A stretch of DNA of 64,000 nt from Ostrinia nubilalis (Eukaryota; Arthropoda; Insecta; Lepidoptera; Crambidae). Shown piece by piece: positions 43,740 through 55,127 of this stretch; within the stretch, counting starts at the first letter, position 1, and every line of letters starts with the position of its first letter. The stretch is from contig NC_087098.1 in assembly GCF_963855985.1 (NCBI RefSeq), forward strand, positions 15,396,501-15,460,500, in the 5' to 3' direction. Below the pieces are notes generated by a model that was not told the DNA's origin, did no database searches, and worked only from the letters and a program-made list of their open reading frames with translations. Position numbers and translations under genes: made by a program.

Positions 43740-46700
43740 ATGGCTATGTTATCATGGAGGTTGCTCTATATTTTATCAACGGTAAGTACCTACTATTTTT
43801 ATCATGTGCTCAAATGGAAACCTTTTATAATAATAAATGAGATTGACACAGAAATCTCAGGATTAAATTTGACTTTGTAAATTAATATTATGATTGATTA
43901 TCAATTAAGATTTATAGACTTGAAATATACTTCTTTTTCTTTCCAGATTATTTATGTGGAATCGACCATCGTCCGAGTGAACGAAGGACTGTTGTTGGGA
44001 GCTCATAAAACCACGTCCACCGGTCTAGGGGAGTTCTACAGCTTTAAAGGGATTCCTTACGCGGAACCGCCAGTTGGAAGCCTCCGATTCAAGGTAGGTA
44101 TTATACAGGGTGAAGTTTTTTTAAAACAACGCCCGTCTCGGGGGTGGTAGTATATACGACACTGATACCAAAAAAAAACTATTTTCATAGAAAAATCCAT
44201 GAGATCAGGAAACCATAGTATTATTTCCGCGGGCGAGCTATCGGTCATTCCCCCCGCTCTCTCGGGGCGCGGGTGCATGTGCTCGGTGGTGTAGCGGGGT
44301 ACGCGGGGGTGGTGCGGTCGGTAACAAGCGCCGTCTTGAAAGTTTTAGGATACGTTTGATTTGAACAAGGTTTTTTTTTACTAAAAATAAAGTAATAGTT
44401 AAATATTTATTTTTATTTTCCTTGTAATTATTTTCATTTGTGCTATCACCCCTGATTCGGGCGGTTGCTATTCAAACTTCACTTTTTATCTTTAATAATA
44501 TTTTAAATGACCAAGCTACTCAGACTTCTGCTTCTAACGCCCGTATTCACAAACATTACTATGAGGTCTCACAGTGCGCGTGGACGCACAGGGTGACACA
44601 TGAACCAATCACAGAGCTTTAAGGCCTATACAAGCCTGAGCGATATTCGCTGCCGCTGTGGGTAGAAGTACATACCACGCGGGTTTCGCTCAGGTATTTA
44701 GTATCAAGTACCGCGGCTAGAGCGTTTTCTCTGCCGCAGACGGTAGCGAATACCGCTTAGGTCTGAACAGTATTATTACCGCATACCCACTAGGTTTTCT
44801 CTGCCGCAGACGGTAGCGAATACCGCTTAGGTCTGAATAGGCCTTTATTCAACACTGTACATTCGATTTGCTGCTCCACTTAAGCAAGTATCGTTTGTGA
44901 ATACGGGCGTTAGTCTTGTACAGTTAAATAGGCGCCATAACAACGGAAAGTTTCGATCATTTCGCAAAATTCTTCGCTATAAATAATAGATAACTCGTTG
45001 CTGATCCTATATTTATATTCGTCAATCGGTAGACAGACCAGTTTTTTGTGGGAATTATACTCAGAAACTTGCGTAATGTTTGTTTTGCGCTTTAAGGGCA
45101 AAAAAGTAATGAGTTAGGTACCTATGTAAAGAGCAATGAAACATTTTGTCTAATATTTCTAGTATAAACTCTTCAATAAATAAAGTCATCATCATCATCA
45201 TTTCAGCCACAGGACGTCCACTGCTGAACATAGGCCTCCCCCAATGCTTTCCATGTTGATCGATTGGTAGCGGCCTGCGTCCAGCGCTTCCCTGCTACCT
45301 TTACGATGTCGTCGGTCCACCTTGTAGGTGGACGTCCCACGCTGCGTTTTCCGGTACGCGGCCTCCATTCCAGAACCTTTCTGCCCCATCGGCCGTCAGT
45401 TCTGCGTACTATGTGCCCTGCCCATTTCCACTTCAGCTTGCTAATACGTCGGGCTATGTCAGCGACTTTGGTTCGTTTACGGATCTCCTCATTTCTGATT
45501 CGATCTCGCAAAGAAACACCAAGCATAGCCCTCTCCATAGCACGCTGTGCAACTTTGAGCTTCTGTATAAGGCCTATAGTGAGAGGCCACGTTTCCGAGC
45601 CATAAGTTATCACTGGTAACACACATTGGTTATACACTCTAGTCTTCAGGCATTGAGGTAATTTGGACGAAAAGATGTTGCGTAGTTTCCCGAACGCTGC
45701 CCAGCCGAGTTGGATTCGACGATTGACCTCCTTCTCGAAATTGGACCTACCTAGCTGAATCGTTTGTCCGAGGTAGACATACTTGTCGACAATCTCGAGA
45801 ATTGAGCTCCCAACTGAAACTGGGTAGGGCGTAACATGGACATTCGACATAAGCTTCGTTTTGTCCATGTTCATCCTCAGGCCTACCTGTTGGGAAACTC
45901 GATTAAGGTCTTCGAGCATTGTGCCAAGATCTTCCAACGATTCTGCCATGACCACAATATCGTCGGCAAACCGAAGGTGAGTGATGTACTCGCCATTAAT
46001 GTTTATGCCGAATCCAATAAATAAAGTATTAAACTTTATTTCATCAGTCCAAATATGTGTATGTTTTACTTCTTTTTTTTATGTCGAATTTCAGGACCCT
46101 ATACCTCGTAAGCCATGGACAGGAATAAGAGAAGCACTTATACACGGCCCTATCTGTATCCAATTTAACAAATTACTGAACATCTATTTACCAGGCAGCG
46201 AGAACTGTCTCTTTTTGAATGTTTACACACCAGACATGACGCCAGAGAAACCTCTGCCAGTGATGTTTTTCATTCATGGAGGTGCATTCAGGAGTGGATC
46301 AGGAAACTCACTTGTATACGGCCCAGATTTTATAATTGATAAGAAAGTAGTTTTAGTCACAATCAACTACAGGCTGGATGCTTTGGGATTTCTCAAACTA
46401 GATACGAAGGACGTTCCAGGCAATGCTGGAATGAAAGACCAGAACTTAGCGTTGAAATGGGTTCACGATAACATCCACAAATTCGGCGGCGATCCTAATG
46501 AAGTGACTCTGATTGGAGAGAGTGCAGGGTCAGCGTCAGTGACGTATCACATGCTGTCACCGATGTCCAAAGGATTGTTCAAAAGAGCCATAGCCATGAG
46601 CGGAGTACCATTTTGCGAATGGGCTATCACGTATAAACTAACAGAGCGGTCATTCGCTCTCGGTAAGTTATTGGGAAGCAAAACAACTGATCCCGACGAA

Positions 46701-47856
46701 ATGTTAAAATTCCTGCAAGAACAGGAAGCGTATGATATTATCAATAAGACGCCTATTGTAATACCAGAAGAAAATGAATGGCAATATATTGGACTAAAAA
46801 TGACGGCGTTCCAACCTGCTTCAGAAAAAGACTTCGGGCAAGAACGCTTTTTAGTCGAACCACCAACTGAGACGCTTAAAAGAGGAAATGTCTCTGCAGT
46901 AGACTTGCTGATTGGGTACACTAGTTTGGAATATCTATACATGTTAACAAAACTCAATAACTCACTCGAAAAATACAACAATATGCGCCAATTATTAGTT
47001 CCTCGTGAAATTTTGCTGTATGGAAAGAATGATACAGATCCAAATGATTTAGCTGCTAAAATTTCAAAACAATATTTTGGAAATAAAGCCATAAATAATG
47101 AGACATTGGAAGAATTTCTTTATTATCAAAGCGATGAAATATTTGGTTATAACATCAATAGGTTTTTGAAATATTATCTGTCTACTAAAATTAAGACGTA
47201 TCTTTACAAATTCTATACATTGTCAGATAGGAATCGGTTTTCTTCAGTGGGGGAGCCTTTGGGAATAACTGGATTGTCGCATACAGATGATTTGTTGTAT
47301 ATATTTGACTCCATAATTGCTCCTGGTGGGCCAGTAGCCCTATCGTCGAAAATCTTCAGACTCATTAATGAAACAGTTACGTTGTTCACGAACTTTGCTA
47401 AATATGGGTATGTTCTTATTTTACTATAATGTATTATTAGTACCTCCTAAAGACAAGATTCGGTTACAATATGAAATGACGCTTTTAACAAACAGTTGTA
47501 AATTAAATTTTCCACGATTTATGACGTTACACATTTGATATAATTTATTTTGTGTACTTATTGTGTTTTTATAATAAGTCATATAATAAGTCAAATTTTT
47601 ATTATTTTTACAAGATTAAAAATATAAAAAAAAACTGAACGAAGATCTTGAAGACAAACAGAAAATTAATTGGAATTAAATTTTCAGGGATCCAACTCCT
47701 GACGATTCTCTCGGCGTGGACTGGCCCGAGTACGACAACGATTCCAAGGGCTACCTGATCATCAACTCCACGCTGCGCGTTGATAGAGCTCCCGACGCTG
47801 ACGTCAACGAATTCTGGACTGGCATATACGAGGAAGGTGGTGTCGAACTGCCGTAA
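43740..47856 (+). CDS. CCE4: secreted carboxyl/cholinesterase-family esterase, intact, most diverged copy
   Basis: Exons 43740-43781, 43947-44093, 46095-47407, 47688-47856; 556 residues, same phases as CCE1-3. Signal peptide AMLSWRLLYILST, VNEGLLLGAHKT, FKGIPYAEPPVG, ENCLFLNVYTPD, oxyanion HGGAF, nucleophile Ser ~206 in GESAGSASV (Glu where CCE1-3 have Gln), Glu ~342 in TSLEY, His ~459 in GLSHTDD. The triad is complete. The C-terminus ends GVELP. Overall clearly diverged from CCE1-3, except for a ~98-base stretch right after the catalytic Ser that is almost identical to CCE3. Intron 2 is 2 kb because of two nested MITEs and an RTE insertion. An RTE stub starts about 23 bases after the stop. 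Secreted serine esterase; substrate unknown. Confidence 0.93.
44094..44534. other. CCE4 intron 2, first part
   Basis: GC-rich stretch 44210-44340 (CGGGCGAGCTATCGGTCATT, CTCTCGGGGCGCGGGTGCAT) within otherwise AT-rich intron DNA; no gene recognised. Confidence 0.4.
44536..44911. mobile_element. Complete copy of the ACGCCCGTATTCAC MITE, interrupted by a second MITE
   Basis: Left AACGCCCGTATTCACAAACA and right inverse AACGCCCGTATTCACAAACG are full terminal repeats, with TA next to each end. It is the only copy of the three in the window with both ends. A Harbinger-type element is inserted inside it. Confidence 0.85.
44622..44844. mobile_element. Harbinger-type MITE, 223 bp, nested
   Basis: Ends AGGCCTATACAAGCCTGAGC and inverse AGGCCTATTCAGACCTAAGC, flanked by TTA (44619-44621, 44845-44847). 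Inside, the block TTTTCTCTGCCGCAGACGGT, AGCGAATACCGCTTAGGTCT is present twice (44724-44768 and 44795-44838). Confidence 0.88.
45187..46014 (-). mobile_element. RTE insertion in CCE4 intron 2 with 13-bp target duplication
   Basis: CAATAAATAAAGT occurs at 45174-45186 and 46015-46027, bracketing an 828-bp minus-strand RTE 3' end. The 3' side begins with the (CAT)n tail. The frame, open from 46013 to a stop at 45203, holds FGININGEYITHLRFADDIV (motif C), then NMDKTKLM, YVYLGQTIQLG, WAGHIVRRTDGRWG and GRPPTRWTDDIV. 5'-truncated just before motif C. No stop or frameshift, so it is young. Confidence 0.93.
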
Positions 47857-47878
47857 TGGATTTGGGTTTTATTCCGTC

Positions 47879-47945
47879 CATTTCAGCCGTCGTCCACTGC
47901 TGGACATAGGTCCCCTCCCTCCAAGGATTTACCACAACGACTTTT
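47879..47945 (-). repeat. RTE stub in the 3' UTR of CCE4
   Basis: CATTTCAGCCGTCGTCCACT, GCTGGACATAGGTCCCCTCC: the RTE 3' end in inverse orientation, between the CCE4 stop and its polyadenylation signal. Confidence 0.75.
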
Positions 47946-47972
47946 CACTTGCTTTCTTTATTTTTAATGACA

Positions 47973-47978
47973 AATAAA
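47973..47978 (+). promoter_or_regulatory. Polyadenylation signal of CCE4
   Basis: AATAAA about 117 bases after the stop, downstream of the RTE stub. Confidence 0.55.
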
Positions 47979-48420
47979 TTGGTGCAAAAGGCGATTCAAG
48001 TTCGCGAATCTAGGTGAACTAGACAATATTATGTTTAGTATTTTTTTTATTATTTTATATTAATAGAGGTTGCCAAAAGATTACGATCTCATCCTCAATA
48101 AAAAAATGCAAGCACGATAGCATGAATACTTAGGTAAAATCGTTGTTCTGATTTATAATAATTTTCAATATTATTGTGGATAATAGTAATAAGGAAGTTT
48201 ATTTACTTTTAGTTATTTATTAAAGTATGTACTTACCTACATGAAAAATACACTTTATACATCTTTTTGAGTGTCTTTTAATGGGTTATTCCTAAAGCAA
48301 TAAAATAAATAAATTTAAAAAGCTTATTCTTGCGCGACTGCGTTTCCGACTAGGAATTTTACTTTGAATATAACCTACCTACATAACTTATAGCAGATTT
48401 TACCTTTTTATTATGTAAAA
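47979..48420. other. CCE4 3' flank
   Basis: AT-rich, no feature recognised. Confidence 0.4.
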
Positions 48421-48757
48421 AATAGCGACGTTTTACCTGAAAATAAAACGTTTATTAAACATACTTACCTTATTCGAAGCCTTTATAATGAAGCCTTTAT
48501 AATGAGAGTAGTGTCTGTCTTTTCCTGTTTGAGTACTAGTTTTGACGTATAATCTGCCCACGTGACTTCCGCTCCGGTCCCCCCACCGCCTAAGCACGCC
48601 TCAATTAACGACACTAGCGCCACCAACGGTAGCTCGAAACTAGGTTTCGATATTCTCGCCATTGTGTTTTATGACACCAGGTAGATTTAAAAAGTAGGCT
48701 TCGAATAAGGTAAGTATGTTTAATAAACGTTTTATTTTCAGGTAAAACGTCGCTATT
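48421..48757. repeat. Inverted-repeat unit with perfect 61-bp arms and a duplicated insert
   Basis: 48421-48481 and 48697-48757 are exact reverse complements (61 of 61; AATAGCGACGTTTTACCTGA at the left). Most of the loop is DNA that reappears, inverted and identical, at 55211-55405. The flank after the right arm (AAACAGTACTGTACC, TTATTCGAAGCC) also matches the outer flank of that distant copy. No target duplication was found. Confidence 0.85.
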
Positions 48758-48844
48758 AAACAGTACTGTACCGTTATTCGAAGCCTTTATAATGAGAGAC
48801 GTGTCTATTATCTCCTGGTGGCGCTGTATAATCGCCAATGTGAT

Positions 48845-50689
48845 CAATTGAAGAATAAGACATTGATCAGTGAGAAATGTTATGAATTAGTTAGAACTTT
48901 AGCTTATCTGTCTACTGAGTGGTAATGTACTGTGTGTAGGTACATTATAATATTTTACAGAACGCAACCTGCATCTGCATCTCCGTAATTTCACGTCTAA
49001 TGCATCGTTTATTAACAACTATGTAATAATGAACTATCGGTTACTTTACGTCATGTAAAAGGCGCAAAAGCTACGTCCACCCTCACTCACAGTATCAGAC
49101 CGTTGGATGAATTTAATAAGCTTCGGTAGGAGTGAATAATTATTAGGTATGGATAAGAATATTCACTGGTACAGTTAAGGTCGCTTGCCGATAGCGGGCG
49201 TTTGATGATCTCCAACATTTCCCACATTTAGGTATCAGCTCAGATTTTAATATTTATAAACCTTTACAGGACCGTAGCCTAGGTGGACGGTGTAATGAAT
49301 AGGTGACAATAGCTAGCCGGCTATGTATAGGTACGATACTTTTGTATTGCCTGAGTATTCCGCGTTATCGCTGTTCGCTAGGGATAGCGAAGTTTGAGTC
49401 GGAATTGATAAAATTTATAATAATACAGACTTTCCTAGTACAAACTTAGTAAACTTTGCGGTTTACAAACGTCGGTGCTGTGGTAAGCCTGTGCGACCAT
49501 TATCTTTAGGGCTAACAGTGATAACTTGTCAGCTAGATCAGCTTATTGACGGTTAGTCAACCAGCTTAATTCAGAGCAATCTTAATATGTAATTATGTAT
49601 TATTGTAATTACAATTATGATAATAATGTTATAGGGCTGAACAAAAGTTTGTTTGCATCAACACAAAAACTATCTTTGTGTTGGAGTCCTTTAACCACGA
49701 ATTCTATGTATAAAATCATAATAACATCATTCTACCACCAATAGTAGCGGAGCATCAATAAGAATGTTGCGAAAGCGGGAAAAGTTATGCAAACGAAGTC
49801 GCAAGCACAGCTAGAATTAAATGATAGTTTCGTAGCCGATCTAAACCTTATCAGGTTTCATCAAGGCCCTTAGGGTGGGCATCGGATTTAATTTCGAATG
49901 ATTTATTTTCATCACCCTGAATGCCGTTGGACGATCGCTCATTTGCACGATGTAATAATATTTATGTAATGATGTTTGTGTAACATTAAGTTTTATTATC
50001 ATCGCCAATGTCACTCATGATTCATTGAAGTGTACATACCTAAGTTGCCAGTAGGTAGGTAAGTACTAATTTTTGTGACAATAGTCAGCAGAGACAAATT
50101 ACTTTATTGACCTAGCGAGTCGGGTAGGTATTAGAATATTTCACGAGGCTGTTGTACTTAAAACAAGTTAACTCGTAAACAGTTGTGTGTGCCACAACAT
50201 TTTGCTTGTGACTACCTTCGTTACAGTATAATAATTGATGGATTTAAATCACAGCAAATACGAATTTTGTAAATTGTACTATGTAGGTAGGCGAAGGACT
50301 TTCGGCCCCAAGCAAAGATCTTAAGAGTGCGGCACATTATCCAAAATTAATTCCAACCATGTTTATGTACTTCTGTGTGACCCTAAGGTCACAGTGATAA
50401 TTGGAAAAATCAGAGTTAGATTACTTTCTTGGACTGAAGGTTTTGATTTATTCCCTTTAACTCCTCGTAAAAGTCGTTCATATTCATACGACAATTTTTA
50501 TTGAACCACAGAGGTGCACAAAAGGTCGAATTAACAATATGACATGGTGTCATAATATGATATTAATAATAAATTATATTTATTTACTTAAATTAAGTAG
50601 ACAAGACGTAGTCATTGACACTATAATAGGGCACACGGAAAGTTCAGTTAAGAGACTGAAGACTTGTGTGACTTTTGGTATGCAATCTT
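48845..50689. other. Gene-free stretch
   Basis: About 1.8 kb of mixed AT-rich DNA; no open frames above chance, no recognised repeats. Confidence 0.4.
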
Positions 50690-51946
50690 TTCTCCAACGA
50701 ATGTAATGGCAGACGATTTGCAAGTTTATTTGTCTTTCAAGCCTCATGAAACTCTCGGCGCGGTGGGGAAAATCAATGAAGACCTTCATAGGATTAGTGC
50801 TTGGGCTAATAAAAATTGTTTAGTTTTGAATCCACTAAAATCCAAATTTCTTGTTCTTGGTTCCAACATACAAATAAATAATATTAACAACTTCAACCCT
50901 AATATCTCAATTAATAATGAGGTTATCCAACAGGTAACTGAAGCTCGTAACCTTGGAGTCCTTATGGACGACAGGCTTAAGTTTCACAGCCACGTATTGG
51001 AGACGGTTAAGAACTGCTATTATAGGCTCAAAGTACTATACCATGTACGAAATTACTTAGATGTGGACTTGAGAGTTAAGCTCTGTGAATCTTTAGTTCT
51101 GTCCAAGCTTAACTACGCCGATACCGTCATAGGCGACTGTATCTATGGTTACACTAAAAAGGTCATACAGCGGGTGCAGAATTCCTGCGCCCGATTCTGT
51201 TTCAATATCCCGCGTAGAGCCCATGTCTCGCCGTTTCTCAATCAAGGAAACCTGCTTAACATGAAATCTAGGCGTGCACTCCATTACGCGTGTTTACTGT
51301 TTGGGGTTGTGCGTACTAAAAGTCCGCCATATTTATATGAGAAACTTTTATTTTCCCATCGGAGTGTGAGGCTTGCTTCACGCCTTGGATGTCCAAGCCA
51401 CAGTACCGCAGCATTTCGTGGTAGTTTCCGTTACTCTGCCACGAAATGCTGGAATAATATACCACCGCCTTTTAAAAATTGTCACACGTTAAATTCTTTT
51501 AAATTAAATTACAAAAAGTATCTTTTAAACCTTCAAAAGCACACATAATAGTATTATAGAAATACCATTCATATCATAAAAAGAAAATCGTAAGAACTAA
51601 TTTCTGTGCATGAGTTGTTTGTTCATGGTTGTAGTTATTAATTTATATTTATTATTATTAGAATCTTAGCTATACATAAGTAATGTAATTAAATAATCTG
51701 TCTAGGCTATCTATGTTTAAAATTACTTGTTACGTTAACCGATTGTTCCTGGGCGAGCTGCGCCCTTTACCTCAACTGGCATCCGCAGAATACCAGTGGT
51801 CGTGATGCGCTCTCTGCCGTCACGGCGTATACTGAGCTGATGCCATTTTGGTGCTTGTAGACGTTCTGTTGTCTAGTTTTAGTTATTATCTTGCTGTGTA
51901 CCTACTTGCATCGAATAAATATTTTTCTTTCTTCTTTCTTCTTTCT
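50690..51946 (+). pseudogene. 5'-truncated CR1/Jockey-type retrotransposon, RT C-terminal half
   Basis: The frame 50664-51548 reads VMADDLQVYLSFKP (the catalytic YADD box damaged to MADD), NCLVLNPLKSKFLVLGSN, NLGVLMDDRLKF, RVQNSCARFCFNIPRR, and ends NSFKLNYKKYLLNLQKH. It is open for about 285 codons. The 3' UTR follows with CCGATTGTTCCTGGGCGAGC and AATAAA, and finishes in a CTTTCTTCTTTCTTCTTTCT tail at about 51946. Endonuclease and first RT motifs are absent. Damage to the catalytic box and 5' truncation make it inactive. Confidence 0.8.
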
Positions 51947-52847
51947 ATAAATGAGAAAATAACAAATTGTAGTATGTAAACCTACTCGGTTTAATATAAT
52001 AATATATTTAGTAAGTACGGTTTACTAAAGTCACTGTTTTCGTTGTACAGTGAAATTCAATTGCGAAATGCGTTACCATGCAGCGTGCCCAATTTGTTTT
52101 AAGCTCAGATAAGCTTTATACTTTTGGTTATTGTGGATCATAAGTATTTGGTATTGGGTGCCATGAGCGCCTCAAGTTGGCGGTTAAAATGCTCCTTGCC
52201 TCACGCAAATCATGAATTGTAGTGTTATAACATGAGAAGACAATGCTTTAGGATTTGTAACGTTACGTGACTTGATCTGTATGTTTTTGGTAACCGAGAC
52301 TCGGTTAGGCCATTTTGTATTTATGGAGTTCACCTTTTACTGTTACCAGTTTGTAAGACTGTTATTATTTTGTTTATTTATTTTATGTAGGTAAGGAGTC
52401 CTTACTAAGGACCGACTTCATTGTGTTTATTATCCAGACTTGTGTGCTTTTATTACAATAGGGGGCATGGGTTATATCTGACCCCGAAGCAAGGATGGGT
52501 CCTGAGTTACCCCAGAATGAAGTCGTCCAATAGGTAAGGGCGCGAATGTCGCGACTCTTTCTGTGCGAGTCAATTGCCGTCAGAACATTTGCACGAGTCT
52601 GTCGGTGTACTATAGGTATGTATAGCAGACAAATACTTATTTTAGTATTCAGTACTTTGTGGTACCCGCCAAGCGTCTATGAATGTATACCTTATTTAAA
52701 AGACTATCAGGTCAATAGTTGTAACTTTACTATACAGAGGCTGCATAAAGGCTTAAGTTTATTTAATTTCTCCAGGCGTTAACTGTTCGGTACCAAAAAT
52801 TCAGGGCGCATAGATGCGGCCCCGATTAATTAACATCCTTCAAGATT
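51947..52847. other. Gene-free stretch
   Basis: Contains a perfect 7-bp hairpin AACCGAGACTCGGTT near 52291 and the phrase GGAGTCCTTACTAAGGACCG near 52396. No gene. Confidence 0.4.
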
Positions 52848-53236
52848 CTGAAGGTTTAGGGCGATGCCCTTGTATCATCTCGGCAGTAATGAAATAAGCC
52901 AAACTGACACGAATCGAGTAATTTTTGCGTAATCTCATGATCTCTGTCTCCACCTTTTACCCATGGCAGGTCTTAAATAGCTTACTTTTGTCATGAAATA
53001 AAGCATTTTAATTAGGGTTCCATAACCCTTGAAAATTATGAGGATTTGGGGCGATATCCTTATGTCCTCCCGGCAACATTACTTTAATTTTGCCGTGCTA
53101 AATAGAATTTCAGACCCTGTTATAGTTATGCGGATTTAGGGCGAAGCCCTCATAGCTACTCGGCAACTTTACTTATTTTCGTTTGCCGTGGAATAAGGCG
53201 TTTGGGTTCTATAACTCTTCAAAAATTATGAGGATT
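52848..53236. repeat. Degenerate leading units of the stem-loop repeat
   Basis: Irregularly spaced (about 190, 90 and 100 bases) copies of GGTTTAGGGCGATGCCCT, GGATTTGGGGCGATATCC and GGATTTAGGGCGAAGCCCT, each followed by a CTCGGCA-like phrase. They resemble the start of the 133-bp unit that follows. Confidence 0.65.
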
Positions 53237-53860
53237 TAGGACGATGCCCTCATGTCTTTGAACCGCAAATACAAACGAGCGAGGTTGCTTGGCTCGAAAT
53301 GTAATGATTTGAGTCCGATTCTCCTTGGGTAATCTCCTATCCCAAAGGGATGAGGGATAACATGAGAGTTTAGAGCGATGCCCTAAGATCTCTCGACGTA
53401 ATTAAAAATGAGCAGGGTTGCTCGGCTCGAAATGTAGTGATTTGAGTCCGGTTCTCTTTGGGTAATCTCCTATCCCAGTGGGATGAGGGATAACATGAGG
53501 GTTTAGAGCGATGCCCTAAGACCTCTCGACGTAAATAAAAATGAGCGAGGTTGCTCGGCTCGAAATGTAATGATTTGAGTCCGGTTCTCTTTGGGTAATC
53601 TCCTATCCCAGTGGGATGAGGGATAACATGAGAGTTTAGAGCGATGCCCTAAAACCTCTCGACGTAAATAAAAATGAGCGAGGTTGCTCGGCTCGAAATG
53701 TAATGATTTGAGTCCGATTCTCTTTGGGTAATCTCCTATCCCAGTGGGATGAGGGATAACAAGAGGATTTGGACCAATGCCTTACTAAGACCTCTCGACG
53801 TAAATAAAAATGAGCGGCGTTGCCTGGCTCAATATGAGACTCTTTGAGTGTTTGAGTTTT
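53237..53860. repeat. 133-bp tandem repeat, about 4.5 copies
   Basis: Unit boundaries at 53237, 53371, 53504, 53637 and 53770 give 133-134-base spacing. Each unit has a GCGATGCCCT motif, CTCTCGACGTAAATAAAAAT, GAGGTTGCTCGGCTCGAAAT, and an inverted repeat ATCCC...GGGAT whose stem is kept while its loop varies. No open frame runs through the units. Confidence 0.85.
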
Positions 53861-54639
53861 CTCCTATCCCGGTGGGATAAGGCAGAAAAGGTTCTGGCTC
53901 CTGGTTTTTCCCTGTTTGCTCCAAGAGAACTTACCCTCGCTACAGGATTATGCTGCTGCGTTTTGGTTACACTGCCATCTAGCTTGCCGAGTAGCCAGTT
54001 TGAGTTTTCCACTGTAGGTATTTAGCATAAGGCGAAATCTCAGATCGATCTGCGGAGCAGAGTTGCGATCGTATTGCTGCCGAAAAATTTTCCAGACGCC
54101 GCTAGCATCAAATAAACTGCGTATCAGGCTGAATAGACGATGTTCATCCTTCACCGTTTATTACACAGACTCACTGTTTATCTACACAGTAACAGCATAG
54201 CGTTTTCCTGAAATCATAGTTTAAGAAAACCACAAAGGTATTATTATACCTACGTACCGTATCCTAATAGGACAAACTGCACACTTCACTCTTGGGTTAT
54301 AAGCCATGCGTTGGACTTCCATAATGGCGGTAGAATAGGTACGTCGGTACGCTACCTTACCTAGTGGAAGTTTTCATACTTTCCCCGGATGCATATTGAT
54401 AAAGGTAGTTTACCGTTTATTTATTTTGTTGATTTATAAATCAACACAATCCGTCCGATGGAATTCGTATGTCTGAAATGGTATTGGTAAGTTGGTACTT
54501 ACAGCTTATTGTAGCAAGCAATCACATCTTGCGACTATCACATTACACCACACCATCCTTTGATTTGACCTCTACGCCAACTCTTGCTCCTCTTCTGCAC
54601 GTGGACATAATATTTCCTCTTTCCTTTTGAAAATAAAGA
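53861..54639. other. Gene-free stretch
   Basis: No recognised feature; the short open frames at 53785-54154 on either strand overlap the tandem repeat and look like chance. Confidence 0.4.
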
Positions 54640-54960
54640 CATCTAACGGAAAAACCCTTTTTATAACCCTTAGGCTAACCGTTAGGAATGAACATTGCTA
54701 AAAAGGAATATTAGTTTTAAAACACATCTAACGAAAACCGTTAGGCACAAACATTGCTAAAAAGGAATGTTAGTTTTAAAACACATCTAACGGAACACGC
54801 CGTCAGGTACGAACATTGCTAAGAAGAAAAGTTAGCTTAAAAACATATCTAACGAAAAACCGTTAGAAACAAACATTGCTAAAAAGTAATGTTACTTTTA
54901 AAACACGTCTAACGGAATACCGTTAGGTACAAGTATTACTAGAGAAGAAAGATAATTATT
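54640..54960. repeat. ~60-bp tandem repeat, five copies
   Basis: AACATTGCTAA-type cores at 54691, 54750, 54812, 54872 and a diverged one at 54932. Each unit also has CTAACG...CGTTAG inverted repeats and TTAGTTTTAAAACACATCTA. Confidence 0.8.
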
Positions 54961-55127
54961 TAAAATTACACTGAGTTAGATTGAATGCAATCTACCCCCG
55001 AACGGTAACACCGTTGTAAAAATAAATTACACTGCGAAATAAGTAATCAGAGTAATTTTTATAAGTTTTCAGCCAGTACATAATAATTTAGAAGTACTTA
55101 CATTATGATGGTAATATTTTACCTGAA

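Noticed and set aside
45981..46094. CCE4 start inside intron 2 (open frame beginning MMYSPLMFMPNP)
   Set aside because: That part is antisense RTE DNA and intron; exon 1 and 2 at 43740 and 43947 supply the signal peptide and N-terminus as in the other copies.
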